A stretch of 64,000 bases of DNA from Acidovorax sp. 106 (GCF_003663825.1 NZ_RCCC01000001.1:4100501-4164500); one strand, 5' to 3'. Shown: positions 39,029-48,534, numbered from the stretch's first letter. The notes: generated by a model not told the origin, from the sequence alone. Numbers and translations are program-made.

Positions 39029-40336
39029 ATGAAACTCAATCGTCTGACCGCGATGGTCATCCTGGCCGTGGTTTTGGGGGTATTGGTCGGGTACGCCTGC
39101 CACACCTGGGCGCCCACGCCTGAGGCGGCCAAGGAAATCGCAGGCTACTTTGGCCTGCTGACCGACATCTTCCTGCGCATGATTAAGATGATCATCGCCC
39201 CCCTGGTGTTTGCGACCCTGGCCGCTGGCATGTCCACCATGGGCGATTCGCGCACCGTGGGGCGCATTGGTACGCGCGCTCTGGCATGGTTCATGGGGGC
39301 CTCCCTGATCTCCCTGGCGTTGGGCTTGGTCATTGCCAATCTGACCCAGCCGGGCAGTTCGTTGTCGATCCCTCTGCCCGAGGTGGGCACCGCCACACAA
39401 CTCAAGACAGGTGCCTTGAACCTGCGTGACTTCATCACCCAGGTGTTCCCTAAGAGCATTGTGGAGTCGATGGCCAACAACGCGATCCTGCAGATCCTGG
39501 TGTTCTCGCTGTTCTTTGGCATGGCGCTGGGGCACTTGCACAACCAGGCTGCGCGCACCCTGGTGGCCACTTTGGACGAGGTGGTCCATGTGATGCTCAA
39601 GGTCACCGACTACGTGATGCGCTTTGCTCCCGTGGGCGTGTTCGGCGCGGTGGCTGGCGCCATCACCACCCAGGGCCTGGGCATGTTGGGTGTGTTTGGC
39701 AAATTCATGCTGAGCTTCTACCTGGCCTTGGCGGCGTTGTGGGTGGTGCTGGTGTTGGCTGGCTACATGGTCTTGGGGCGTGATGTGTTCCGCCTGCTCA
39801 AGCTGATCCGCACGCCCATGCTCATTGGTTTCTCCACCGCCAGTAGCGAGTCCGTGTATCCGAAGCTGATGGAGCAACTGGAAAAATTTGGCATCAAACC
39901 CAAGGTCACGGGCTTTGTGCTGCCCCTGGGCTATTCCTTCAATCTGGATGGCTCCATGATCTACACCACGTTTGCAGCCATCTTCATTGCCCAGGCCTAT
40001 GGCATTGACATGCCCCTGTCTGCGCAAATCACCATGCTGCTGGTGCTCATGGTGTCCAGCAAAGGCATTGCCGGTGTGCCACGCGCCTCGCTCGTGGTGG
40101 TGGCGGCGGTGCTGCCCATGTTCAACCTGCCGGAGGCGGGTGTGCTGCTGATTCTGGGCATTGACCACTTCCTGGACATGGGCCGCACGCTCACCAACGT
40201 CATGGGCAACGCCATCGCCACGGCGGTGGTCGCCAAGTGGGAAAAAGCCATCGACCCGGTGCCTGAGGCCTTGGCCGAGCGTGAGGAGATGATTCCTGCC
40301 GTGGGTGACGACGAGGCCGCCCAGCCTGCAACGTAA
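39029..40336 (+). CDS. Dicarboxylate/amino acid:cation symporter (DAACS family)
   Basis: 435 residues with about 8 transmembrane helices and two re-entrant loops. Family motifs: GFSTASSESVYPKL (serine-rich loop), PLGYSFNLDGSMIY, and SSKGIAGVPRASL. The family takes up C4-dicarboxylates or glutamate/aspartate with H+ or Na+. The downstream DctB/DctD-type genes and the sigma54-type promoter favour a C4-dicarboxylate role (dctA-like), but glutamate transport cannot be excluded from sequence. A terminator follows, so the regulatory genes are transcribed separately. Confidence 0.92.
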   Translation: MKLNRLTAMVILAVVLGVLVGYACHTWAPTPEAAKEIAGYFGLLTDIFLRMIKMIIAPLVFATLAAGMSTMGDSRTVGRIGTRALAWFMGASLISLALGLVIANLTQPGSSLSIPLPEVGTATQLKTGALNLRDFITQVFPKSIVESMANNAILQILVFSLFFGMALGHLHNQAARTLVATLDEVVHVMLKVTDYVMRFAPVGVFGAVAGAITTQGLGMLGVFGKFMLSFYLALAALWVVLVLAGYMVLGRDVFRLLKLIRTPMLIGFSTASSESVYPKLMEQLEKFGIKPKVTGFVLPLGYSFNLDGSMIYTTFAAIFIAQAYGIDMPLSAQITMLLVLMVSSKGIAGVPRASLVVVAAVLPMFNLPEAGVLLILGIDHFLDMGRTLTNVMGNAIATAVVAKWEKAIDPVPEALAEREEMIPAVGDDEAAQPAT

Positions 40337-40397
40337 CGACAGGGGCGGCTGCGGCAATGTGGCCGTCACTTCTTTGAGCACGCTCTCATAGCGTCTG

Positions 40398-40424
40398 AAG
40401 GGCTGGCCTGTGCCAGTCCTTTTT
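40398..40424 (+). terminator. Terminator after the symporter gene
   Basis: AAGGGCTGGC (40398-40407) and GCCAGTCCTT (40412-40421), one wobble pair, CTGT loop, then a T-run. Confidence 0.8.
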
Positions 40425-40502
40425 CGTTGGGCGTAGGCATGGCTTTGCCGCCAATGCCGTACCACTGCCTGCAGTGCTTGCACTGCTACTATTTCGCCCT
40501 CC

Positions 40503-42419
40503 ATGCCATCGCCCAGATCCTTGCGCCGTCTCTCTGTTTTGCTGCTTTTGTGCGGTGTGCTGCTGTGCGGAGGCATGGCCTACCTGCTGGCCCAGCGCAT
40601 GGGGCAGGCGCAGATCCAGGCCACGGGTTTGCACCGGCTGGAGCTGTACACCGCCAGCCTGCAGCGCGAGATCAGCAAATACGCGTTTTTGCCCGGCACG
40701 CTGGAGCTGCAGAAAGACGTGTTAGAGCTCCTGTCGGCTCCGTCAGCCCCATCGGTGCCCCGTCGCGCTGAAACCGTCAATGCCTACCTAGAGCAGCTCA
40801 ACGAGCGCGCAGGCACGCTCTCCATCTATGTGATCAACCTGCAAGGCCAGGTGGTGGCCACCAGCAATTGGCGCAGGCCCGATAGCTTCATGGGTGAAGA
40901 CCTGCGGTTCAGGCCCTACTTTCAAGACGCGCTGAGCACCGGCACGGGGCGCTTGTTTGGCATTGGCACCACCCGGGGCGAGCCGGGGTACTACCTTGCG
41001 TCCGCTTTGCTGGATGGCAGCCGCACCGTGGGGGTGGGCGTCACCAAAGTCAGCCTGGACCAGCTGGAGCAATCCTGGTCCACCGTCGAGGCGCCGGTCA
41101 TCGTGACCGATGAAAACGGCGTGGTGATTCTGGGCTCGGTGCCCGACTGGAAGTTCACCGCGCTGCGCCCCCTGGACGAAGCCACGCGCAAGGCTTTTGA
41201 CCAGACCTTGCAATACAACCGCAAGGCACTCACCCCCTTGGGCATGAAGGTGCTGAGCGACTTGGACCAGGGCGCGCGGCTGGTGCGCGTGGCGCGTGAG
41301 GGCACCGAAATGGCGTCGGTGTACCCGGTCACAGGCCGCTTCCTGACCCAGTCACGTGCCTTGCCTGGCACGCCTTGGACGCTCACCGTGTTTTCGCACC
41401 TGGCGCGGGCGGACGAGGCGGCGCAAAGCGATGCCTTGATCGCCACCATTGGTGCCGCCTTTGTCGCCCTGCTGGGCTTCATGTTCAGCCAGCGCCGCCG
41501 GCACGAGCGCGACCGATTGCGTGACCGCCTGGCCGCCCGCGAGGCATTGCAAGCCGCACACGATGAGCTAGAGCGCAAGGTGCAACAGCGCACTGCCGAT
41601 TTGTCCAGCACCAACGAGCGTCTACAGTCTGAAGTGCAAGAGCGCATCCGTGCCGAAGGCACGCTGCGCGCTGCGCAGAACGAGCTGGTGCAGGCGGGCA
41701 AACTGGCGGTGATTGGCCAGCTTTCCACTGGTGTCGCGCACGAGCTCAACCAGCCGCTGACGGCGCTGCGTACCTTGTCGGGCAACAGCGTGCGGTTTCT
41801 CGAGCGGGGCGATTTGCCCACGGTGCGCGTCAACCTGGAGCGCATTGCGCAACTGGCCGACCGCATGGGCCGCATCACTGGCGAGCTGCGGGCCTTTGCC
41901 CGCAAATCGACCGGCGAGCCACGGCCCGTGCCGCTGCGCGCTGCGCTGGCCAACGCCCTGGCGGTGTTGGAGCCGCGCATCCAGCAGACCAGCGCCCAGT
42001 TGCTGCTGGACGTGGCCGAGCCAGAGCCTGTGGCCTGGTGCGATGGCAACCGCCTGGAGCAAGTGCTGGTCAACCTCATCAACAACGCATTGGATGCGAT
42101 GGCAGGGTGTGCCACTTTGCGTGTGGATATTCGCTGCGAGCAATTGGCCGCAACGGGGGGCGAGCAGGTGCATGTGCAGGTGCGCGACCTGGGCCCGGGC
42201 CTCACCGAAGAAGCCCTGGCCCATCTGTTCGAGCCATTTTTCACCACCAAGGGTTCGGGTGACGGACTGGGCCTGGGGCTGGCTTTGTCGGCGGGCATCG
42301 TGCGTGAATCGGGCGGCACCCTCAGCGGGGCCAACCACCCCGAGGGCGGCGCTGCGTTCCACTTGGCCTTGCCCGCAGCCCCCCGCCCAGACGCTGATAC
42401 CACCCCAGACCGCCCATGA
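40503..42419 (+). CDS. dctB: C4-dicarboxylate-sensing histidine kinase, DctB type
   Basis: 638 residues. One transmembrane helix near 10-30, a periplasmic double-Cache sensor (about 40-300) with the DctB-like segment RRPDSFMGEDLRFRPYF, a second helix near 312-330, then a coiled coil and the kinase core. The phosphoacceptor is H413 in GVAHELNQPLTALRTL; N, G1 and G2 boxes follow (NNALDAM, DLGPGL, GSGDGLGLGL). Its stop overlaps the next gene by 4 bp. It likely senses C4-dicarboxylates, perhaps together with the symporter. Confidence 0.9.
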   Translation: MPSPRSLRRLSVLLLLCGVLLCGGMAYLLAQRMGQAQIQATGLHRLELYTASLQREISKYAFLPGTLELQKDVLELLSAPSAPSVPRRAETVNAYLEQLNERAGTLSIYVINLQGQVVATSNWRRPDSFMGEDLRFRPYFQDALSTGTGRLFGIGTTRGEPGYYLASALLDGSRTVGVGVTKVSLDQLEQSWSTVEAPVIVTDENGVVILGSVPDWKFTALRPLDEATRKAFDQTLQYNRKALTPLGMKVLSDLDQGARLVRVAREGTEMASVYPVTGRFLTQSRALPGTPWTLTVFSHLARADEAAQSDALIATIGAAFVALLGFMFSQRRRHERDRLRDRLAAREALQAAHDELERKVQQRTADLSSTNERLQSEVQERIRAEGTLRAAQNELVQAGKLAVIGQLSTGVAHELNQPLTALRTLSGNSVRFLERGDLPTVRVNLERIAQLADRMGRITGELRAFARKSTGEPRPVPLRAALANALAVLEPRIQQTSAQLLLDVAEPEPVAWCDGNRLEQVLVNLINNALDAMAGCATLRVDIRCEQLAATGGEQVHVQVRDLGPGLTEEALAHLFEPFFTTKGSGDGLGLGLALSAGIVRESGGTLSGANHPEGGAAFHLALPAAPRPDADTTPDRP

Positions 42420-43762
42420 TCCCCGACCTCAAGGTCCTCATCGTTGAGGACGATCCCGACATCGTGCTGGGCTGTGAACAAGCCTTGCAGCTTGAAGGCA
42501 TTGCCACCGAAAGCGCCCCCAGTGCCGAGTTGGCCCGCATGCGCTTGGGGCGTGATTACCCAGGCGTGGTGGTCAGCGATATCCGCTTGCCGAAGATGGA
42601 CGGTATGGCCTTTTTGCAAGAGCTCATGGCCATGGACCCCCAGCTGCCCGTGGTGCTCATCACCGGCCATGGCGATGTCTCCATGGCCGTGCAGGCCATG
42701 AAAGACGGCGCGCACGACTTCATCCAAAAGCCCTTTGCCCCCGAGCAACTGGTGGGCGCTGTGCGCCGCGCGCTCGACAAGCGCCGCCTGGTGCTGGAAG
42801 TGCGCCAGCTGCGCAGCCAGCTGGCGCAGCGCGATGCGATTGAGCGCCTGGTGATGGGCCGTGCACCCAACATGCAGCGCCTGCGCGAGGTGCTGGCGGG
42901 CCTGGCCGCCAGCACGGTGGATGTGCTCATACACGGCGAAACCGGCACGGGCAAAGAGCTGGCCGCCCGCTGCCTGCACGACGCCAGCCCACGCAGCAAG
43001 GGCAACTTTGTGGCCATCAACTGCGGCGGCCTGCCCGATACGCTGTTTGACAGCGAAATGTTTGGCAACGAGGCCGGGGCATTTACCGGGGCGGGCAAGC
43101 GCCGCATCGGCAAGATCGAGCATGCCAGCGGCGGCACGCTGTTTCTCGATGAAATCGAAAGCATGCCCCTCGCCATGCAGATCAAGCTGCTGCGTGTGCT
43201 GCAAGAGCGCGTGCTGGAGCGCCTGGGCTCCAATGCGCTCATTCCCATCGACTGCCGCGTGGTGGCTGCTACCAAGGTGGATTTGCTGGAGCTGTGCCGC
43301 CAGGGCAAATTCCGCGAGGACCTGTACTACCGCCTGAGCGTCGCCACGGTGGACTTGCCCCCGCTGCGTGAGCGCCGCGAAGACGTGCCGCTGCTGCTGG
43401 AGCACTTTGTGATGGGCGCTGCCGCCCGCCACCAGCGCCCGGTGCCTGAGCTGGCCGCTGGCCAGTTGCACCAGCTGCTGGGCTACCACTGGCCCGGCAA
43501 TGTGCGCGAGCTGCGCAACGTGGCCGAGCGCATGGTGCTGGGCATTGCCGCAGGCGCCGCGCCTTTTGCCGGGGCGGCTGGCGATGCCGGTGTCGCAGCA
43601 CAGCCCCAGGCGTTGGCGGCCACGGTGGAGGCCTTTGAGCGCACCCTGATCGCCGAAGCCTTGCGCCAGCAGGGGGGCAGCCTGGCCCGCACGGCCGAAG
43701 CGCTGCGGGTGCCCAAGACCACCTTGCACGACAAGATTCGCAAATACGGCCTCGGCACCTGA
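42416..43762 (+). CDS. dctD: Sigma54-dependent response regulator, DctD type
   Basis: 448 residues. Receiver domain with phosphoacceptor D55 and K105. AAA+ domain with Walker A GETGTGK (174-180) and GAFTGA (221-226), the loop that contacts sigma54. A C-terminal Fis-type helix-turn-helix ends the protein (GGSLARTAEALRVPKTTLHDKIRKYGL region). It activates sigma54 promoters when phosphorylated by the co-translated kinase. The candidate sigma54 promoter at 38722 is the obvious target. Confidence 0.92.
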   Translation: MIPDLKVLIVEDDPDIVLGCEQALQLEGIATESAPSAELARMRLGRDYPGVVVSDIRLPKMDGMAFLQELMAMDPQLPVVLITGHGDVSMAVQAMKDGAHDFIQKPFAPEQLVGAVRRALDKRRLVLEVRQLRSQLAQRDAIERLVMGRAPNMQRLREVLAGLAASTVDVLIHGETGTGKELAARCLHDASPRSKGNFVAINCGGLPDTLFDSEMFGNEAGAFTGAGKRRIGKIEHASGGTLFLDEIESMPLAMQIKLLRVLQERVLERLGSNALIPIDCRVVAATKVDLLELCRQGKFREDLYYRLSVATVDLPPLRERREDVPLLLEHFVMGAAARHQRPVPELAAGQLHQLLGYHWPGNVRELRNVAERMVLGIAAGAAPFAGAAGDAGVAAQPQALAATVEAFERTLIAEALRQQGGSLARTAEALRVPKTTLHDKIRKYGLGT

Positions 43763-43839
43763 TGCCTCTGATGCCCTGGCCCTTGCTCTGACCCAGACTC
43801 AGTCGTTCAGATCAGACCGGGGCAGGGCGCTGCTGCTCC

Positions 43840-45243
43840 TTACTTGGCAGGCGTGCCGTTCACCAGGCCCTGCAACACCTCCAGCGTGGGATAGCCATCG
43901 GCCACCAGGCCCTGGCTTTGCTGGTACTTGCGCAGCCCTGCGCGGGTGGCGGGGCCTTGCACCCCGTCGGGCGTGCCCGTGTCAAAGCCGCGTGCGTTCA
44001 GTGCGGTCTGCAGTTGGCGCGTTTGCTCGCGCGACAGGGGTTGCAGGTCGCGCGGCCAGTCGGCCACCACGCCCGGGCCACCATCGAGCCGCTGGGCCAG
44101 CAAGGCTACGGCCAGTGCGTAGCTGGTGGAGTTGTTGTAGCGCAGGATGGTGCGAAAGTTCTGCCCCACCAAGAACGCCGGGCCGCGTGCGCCCGCAGGC
44201 TCCAGTACGGAGGCCGATGCCAGGTCTGGCAGTGGGCCGCCAGACACGGCTTGCAAACCCTCTGCCGCCCACTGGGCCGTGCTTTGGCGCACCGTCAGCT
44301 CGGCCCGGGCATGGTCAAAGCCCGATGGCAGGCGCACTTCGGTGCCCCAGGTCTCGCGTGGCTGCCAGCCTTCGGCTGCCACAAATTTGGCGGTGGAGGC
44401 CAGCACGTCCGGAATGCTGCCCCAGATGTCGCGGCGCCCGTCGCCATCCGCATCCACCGCGTGGGCCAGAAACACCGAGGGAATGAACTGCGTGTGCCCC
44501 ATGGCGCCAGCCCAAGAGCCCACCATGGCCTCGGGCGCAATGTCGCCCAGGTCAATGATGCGCAGCGCGGCCAGCAATTCAGACTGCGCCCATGCCTGGC
44601 GCCGGCCCTCGTAAGCCAGGGTGGCCAGTGCATCCACGGCGCGGAAGCTGCCGAAATTGCCGCCGTAGTTGCTCTCTATGCCCCAAAAGGCCGTGAGGAC
44701 GCTGGCGGGCACGCCGTAGCGGTGGGCTGCGGCTTCCAGCGGTGCTCGGTGCGCCGCCATTTGTGCTTGCCCTTGCACTACGCGCTGGCGCGACACGGCG
44801 CTGTCCAGGTACGCCCAAGGCGTGCGGTTGAACTCGGGCTGGGAGCGGTCCAGCTCAATCACGCGGGGCTGCCACTGGGCCTGGCCCAGCACGTCGCGCA
44901 CGGTTTGGGGGCGTATGCCCGCAGCCAGCGCCTGGGGCGCAAATGCATCGCGCCAGCGGGCGAAGCCCTGGGCGTGTTCGGCATCGGCGGCATTCAGGGG
45001 CGCGGCTGCAGGGGATGGTGGCTGGGCTGCAGCTTGCGTCGGGGCTGGCGCAGGGGGCGTCGCGGTGGTTGCTGCCGTGGCAGGCTTTGTGGCAAGGGCT
45101 GGGGCGCTGCCTGGCCCGCTGGCGCAGCCCGTCAGTGCTTGAGTGAAGGCCAGCGCGCAGGCCAGTGCAGCCCAGCCCAGGCGCGCTGGGTGGGAGCGTC
45201 CATTGGCCTGGGACGTCAAGGAAGTGGGGGGTGTGCGGTGCAT
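43840..45243 (-). CDS. mltB: Membrane-bound lytic murein transglycosylase B family lipoprotein
   Basis: 467 residues. A signal peptide ends in lipobox LTGC (C40), then an Ala/Pro-rich spacer to about residue 85. The MltB catalytic domain has the acid E190 in FWGIESNYGG and the GAMGHTQFIPS motif. A C-terminal peptidoglycan-binding domain (PG_binding_1, about 400-465) is present, which E. coli MltB lacks. It cleaves murein glycan strands to anhydro-muropeptides. The start at 45243 gives a proper signal peptide; a longer frame to 45315 was rejected. Confidence 0.9.
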   Translation of the reverse strand: MHRTPPTSLTSQANGRSHPARLGWAALACALAFTQALTGCASGPGSAPALATKPATAATTATPPAPAPTQAAAQPPSPAAAPLNAADAEHAQGFARWRDAFAPQALAAGIRPQTVRDVLGQAQWQPRVIELDRSQPEFNRTPWAYLDSAVSRQRVVQGQAQMAAHRAPLEAAAHRYGVPASVLTAFWGIESNYGGNFGSFRAVDALATLAYEGRRQAWAQSELLAALRIIDLGDIAPEAMVGSWAGAMGHTQFIPSVFLAHAVDADGDGRRDIWGSIPDVLASTAKFVAAEGWQPRETWGTEVRLPSGFDHARAELTVRQSTAQWAAEGLQAVSGGPLPDLASASVLEPAGARGPAFLVGQNFRTILRYNNSTSYALAVALLAQRLDGGPGVVADWPRDLQPLSREQTRQLQTALNARGFDTGTPDGVQGPATRAGLRKYQQSQGLVADGYPTLEVLQGLVNGTPAK

Positions 45244-45340
45244 GCAGCATTGTCCCGCGTTGTGTTGGGCTGCGGCCCCGCGCTGTGCCTTCGGGATGTA
45301 TCGCTGTGTGTGCATGTCTGGCGTGCAATACGGATTGTTT

Positions 45341-45396
45341 GCTATATGTTTTATAGCTGCCAGCGCTTATCCAATAAGCGCTGGGTGCCAAAATGA
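45341..45396 (-). repeat. Two-hairpin interspersed repeat, copy D
   Basis: Reverse orientation: GCTATA...TATAGC, then a perfect 10-bp stem CAGCGCTTAT-CCA-ATAAGCGCTG. It lies between divergent mltB and sbcB. Confidence 0.75.
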
Positions 45397-45481
45397 CTTC
45401 AAATCGGGTTACAGTTGGCGCTTTCGCCAAGCCCCCGCACGGGTTGCGGGCTGGTTCGGATGTATCCCCACGGCAGCCTTC

Positions 45482-45517
45482 TTGCGATTGTTCTTGCGAC
45501 TGTTTTTGCGACCGTTT
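45482..45517 (+). repeat. Three tandem 12-bp repeats before sbcB
   Basis: TTGCGATTGTTC, TTGCGACTGTTT, TTGCGACCGTTT in direct succession, followed by a partial GCGACC and, 13 bases on, the sbcB ATG. The set lies where the ribosome site would be expected; no Shine-Dalgarno is present. Confidence 0.75.
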
Positions 45518-45530
45518 CACTGCGACCACC

Positions 45531-46976
45531 ATGGCCTCACACACCTTTCTCTGGCACGACTACGAAACCTTTGGTGCCAACACCCGGCGCGATCGCCCGG
45601 CGCAGTTCGCCGCCATTCGCACCGATGCCGATCTCAACGAGATCGGCGAGCCGCTGATGATCTACTGCCAGCCGGCCAACGACTACCTGCCCGACCCGCA
45701 GTCCTGCCTCATCACCGGCATCACCCCCCAGCTGTGCCTGGAAAAAGGCCTGCCAGAGCGCGAGTTCGCGAACCGCATCGAGGCCGAGTTTGCCCAGCCT
45801 GGCACCATTGGCGTGGGCTACAACACCATCCGGTTTGACGACGAGATCACGCGTTTCATGTTCTGGCGCAACCTCATCGACCCCTATGCGCGCGAGTGGC
45901 AAAACCAGTGCGGGCGATGGGACTTGCTGGACGTGGTGCGCATGACCTACGCACTGCGCCCAGACGGCATCACTTGGCCGAAGAAGGAAGACGGCGCGCC
46001 CAGCTTCAAGCTGGAACACCTGTCCAAAGCCAACGGCCTGGCGCACGAGGCCGCGCACGATGCGCTGTCGGACGTGCGCGCCACCATTGCGCTGGCGCGC
46101 CTGATTCGCCAGCACAACGCCAAGCTGTTTGACTTTGCCCTGGCGCTGCACAAAAAAGACCGGGTGGCCGCCGAGCTGCGCTTGCCCACCACCGCCATCA
46201 CGGCGCGGCCGTTTCTGCATGTGTCGGGCATGTTCCCCACCGAGCGCGGCTGCCTGGGCGTGATGTGGCCACTGGCCAGCCACCCCACCAACAAGAACGA
46301 GCTGATCGCCTGGGACCTGGCCCACGACCCGCGCGAGCTGGCCACGCTGAATGTGGACGACCTGCGCCTGCGCATGTTCACCCGCGCGGCCGATTTGCCC
46401 GAGGGCGTCACGCGCCTGCCCATCAAAACCATCCACCTCAACAAGTCGCCCATGGTGGTGGGCAATGTGAACACCCTCACGCCTGCGCTGGCGCAGCGCT
46501 GGGGCATAGATCTGGCCCAGGCCGCGCAGCATGCCGAGGTGGCGCGCAGCCTGCCCGACATGAGCGGCATCTGGCCCGCCGTGTTTGCCCGGCCTGCCGA
46601 GACCACTCCCGACGTGGACCAGGACCTGTACGGCGGCTTTGTCGGCAACAACGACCGGCGCTACCTGAACGAGCTGCGCGAAATGTCTGGCCCCAAGCTG
46701 GCCACGGCCCGCACGGGCTTTGACGACCCGCGCCTGACCGAGCTGGTCTGGCGCTACCGGGCGCGCAACTTTCCGCAAACCCTCACCCCCGAAGAACAAG
46801 AGCGCTGGGAAGCCCACCGCGCCGCCTGCCTGTTTGACGGGCAGGGCGGGGCGCGCACTGTGGAGCAACTGTTCACGGAAATCGACCAACTCTCCGAGAC
46901 CGCCGACGATGACCGTACGCAGGACATTCTGGGTGCGCTGTACGATTACGCCGAACACATCGCGCCGGAACGGTAG
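45531..46976 (+). CDS. sbcB: Exodeoxyribonuclease I
   Basis: 481 residues, the usual length of ExoI. The DEDDh exonuclease domain starts FLWHDYETFGANTRRDRPAQ with catalytic D10 and E12. Later motifs are GYNTIRFDDE and HDALSDVRATI. The SH3-like and C-terminal helical domains follow. It degrades single-stranded DNA 3' to 5' and acts in recombination and mismatch repair. The ATG at 45531 matches the family N-terminus; the upstream open frame only reads through the tandem repeats. Confidence 0.96.
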   Translation: MASHTFLWHDYETFGANTRRDRPAQFAAIRTDADLNEIGEPLMIYCQPANDYLPDPQSCLITGITPQLCLEKGLPEREFANRIEAEFAQPGTIGVGYNTIRFDDEITRFMFWRNLIDPYAREWQNQCGRWDLLDVVRMTYALRPDGITWPKKEDGAPSFKLEHLSKANGLAHEAAHDALSDVRATIALARLIRQHNAKLFDFALALHKKDRVAAELRLPTTAITARPFLHVSGMFPTERGCLGVMWPLASHPTNKNELIAWDLAHDPRELATLNVDDLRLRMFTRAADLPEGVTRLPIKTIHLNKSPMVVGNVNTLTPALAQRWGIDLAQAAQHAEVARSLPDMSGIWPAVFARPAETTPDVDQDLYGGFVGNNDRRYLNELREMSGPKLATARTGFDDPRLTELVWRYRARNFPQTLTPEEQERWEAHRAACLFDGQGGARTVEQLFTEIDQLSETADDDRTQDILGALYDYAEHIAPER

Positions 46977-47138
46977 GGGTCCTTGGCACGAATCGAGCGG
47001 TAAGTGTGCGCTGTGGATCGGGATGGGCTGCTAGGCGCAAAGCGCAGCAATAGCCATCGCTATTGCGAGTATTTGCAACGAAGCAGACCGCCCGAGACCG
47101 CAGATGCACACGGCGCGGCGATTCGTGCAAAGGATCCC
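46976..47138. repeat. 163-bp inverted-repeat element after sbcB
   Basis: The outer 20-bp arms (46976-46995 and 47119-47138) match as inverted repeats with 2 mismatches around TCCTT and GCACGAATCG. Inside, GCAATAGC-CATC-GCTATTGC is an exact hairpin. It starts on the last base of the sbcB stop codon. It looks like a small non-autonomous element. Confidence 0.65.
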
Positions 47139-47139
47139 T

Positions 47140-47179
47140 GTCCCCCTGAGGCGCTGCGCGCCTTCCCCCTCAGGGGGAC
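47140..47179. repeat. Long GC-rich hairpin
   Basis: GTCCCCCTGAGG (47140-47151) and CCTCAGGGGGAC (47168-47179) are exact inverted repeats with a 16-nt loop. I associate this motif with repeats scattered through Comamonadaceae genomes. A further imperfect hairpin, GCACCCGGTGG...CCACGGGTGC, follows. The remaining sequence up to 47289 holds no gene. Confidence 0.65.
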
Positions 47180-47289
47180 GCACCCGGTGGCCTGGCAGAG
47201 CCAGCTCCACGGGTGCGCTGGCCTTGGCGCACGCCAGTGTCCATCGCCCAGCCTTGCATGTAGACCCGTAGACATAGCCTTTGAGATTT

Positions 47290-48534
47290 ATGACGACACC
47301 GCACAAACCCAACTTCACCACGCAAATCGTTCACGCCGACCGCTGGGGCGGCGCAGAAAAAGGGGCGGTGCACCAGCCCATCCATTCGTCGGTGCAATAC
47401 GGCTATGACACGGTCGAAGACCTGATAGCGGTCTTTCAGGGCACGGCCAAGGGGGGCTTTAACTACGCCCGCCAGGGCACGCCCACCACGGCTGCGCTGG
47501 AAACCAAGATCACCCAGATGGAAGGCGGCGTGGGCACCATCGTCTTCTCTACCGGCATGGCGGCGCTGTGCGCGGTGTTTCTCACGCTGCTCAAGGCGGG
47601 CGACCACCTGGTGGCCAGCAAGTTTGTGTTTGGCAACACCAACAGCGTGTTTGGCACCCTGGCCGACTTGGGCGTGGAGGTGACCACGGTGGACGCCACC
47701 GACGCAGCCCAGGTGCAAGCGGCGGTGCGCCCCAACACCCGCATGGTGTTTGTCGAGACCATTGCCAACCCCGGCACGCAAATCCCTGACCTCGAAGGCA
47801 TCGGCGCACTGTGCCGCAGCAAGGGCCTGCTGTACGTGGTGGACAACACCGTGGCCTCGCCCTACCTCTTTCAGCCCGCCACGGTGGGTGCAGGGCTGGT
47901 GATGAATTCGCTCACCAAAAGCATCGGCGGCCACGGCGATGCGCTGGGCGGCGCCATCACCGACACGGGCTTGTTCGACTGGTCTACCTACCCCAACATC
48001 TTCGCGGCCTACCGCAAGGGCGATGCCAAAGGCTGGGGCCTGCAGCAGCTTCGCAAAAAGGGCCTGCGCGACATGGGCGGCACGCTGTCGTCGCACAGCG
48101 CCCACCAGATCGCGCTGGGCGCAGAAACCCTGGCACTGCGCATGGACCGCACCAGCGCCACCGCCCTGGCCCTGGCCCAGTGGCTGGAGCAGCACCCCGC
48201 CGTGGCCAAGGTGCATTACCCCCTGCTGCCGTCCCACCCGCAGTACGAGCGGGCACGCAAGCACTTCAAATCCGGCTCCTGGCTGCTGTCGTTTGAGTTG
48301 AAAGACGCCGCCCGGTGCCTGCCGCTGTGCAACCGCTTGCGCCTGCCCATCAAAGCCACGGGGCTGGCCGACACGCGCACGCTCATCATCCCGGTGGCCC
48401 ACACCATCTTTTGGGAGGCGGGCCCCGAGGTGCGCGCCAACATGGGCATTGGCGACGGCATGATCCGCCTGTCGGTGGGTCTGGAAGACGCGCAAGACCT
48501 GCTGGCCGACTTTGAGCAGGCCCTCGCGGGCTGA
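47290..48534 (+). CDS. Cys/Met-metabolism PLP-dependent enzyme (cystathionine gamma-synthase family)
   Basis: 414 residues. The PLP-binding lysine is K210 in NSLTKSIGGHGD; earlier motifs are NYARQGTPTTAALE and VVDNTVASPY. This is the fold of cystathionine gamma-synthase, O-succinyl/acetylhomoserine sulfhydrylase and methionine gamma-lyase. Which reaction it performs cannot be decided from the motifs; sulfur assimilation into homocysteine or sulfur amino-acid degradation are both possible. The ATG at 47290 is preferred over TTG at 47281. There is no strong ribosome site. Confidence 0.9.
   Translation: MTTPHKPNFTTQIVHADRWGGAEKGAVHQPIHSSVQYGYDTVEDLIAVFQGTAKGGFNYARQGTPTTAALETKITQMEGGVGTIVFSTGMAALCAVFLTLLKAGDHLVASKFVFGNTNSVFGTLADLGVEVTTVDATDAAQVQAAVRPNTRMVFVETIANPGTQIPDLEGIGALCRSKGLLYVVDNTVASPYLFQPATVGAGLVMNSLTKSIGGHGDALGGAITDTGLFDWSTYPNIFAAYRKGDAKGWGLQQLRKKGLRDMGGTLSSHSAHQIALGAETLALRMDRTSATALALAQWLEQHPAVAKVHYPLLPSHPQYERARKHFKSGSWLLSFELKDAARCLPLCNRLRLPIKATGLADTRTLIIPVAHTIFWEAGPEVRANMGIGDGMIRLSVGLEDAQDLLADFEQALAG

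Noticed and set aside
40991..43729. 912-codon open frame antisense to dctB-dctD
   Set aside because: Spans two well-supported genes on the other strand and lacks protein character.
45393..45530. Upstream extension of sbcB encoding a Cys-Asp repeat
   Set aside because: It only translates the 12-bp tandem repeats; the ATG at 45531 fits the ExoI N-terminus exactly.
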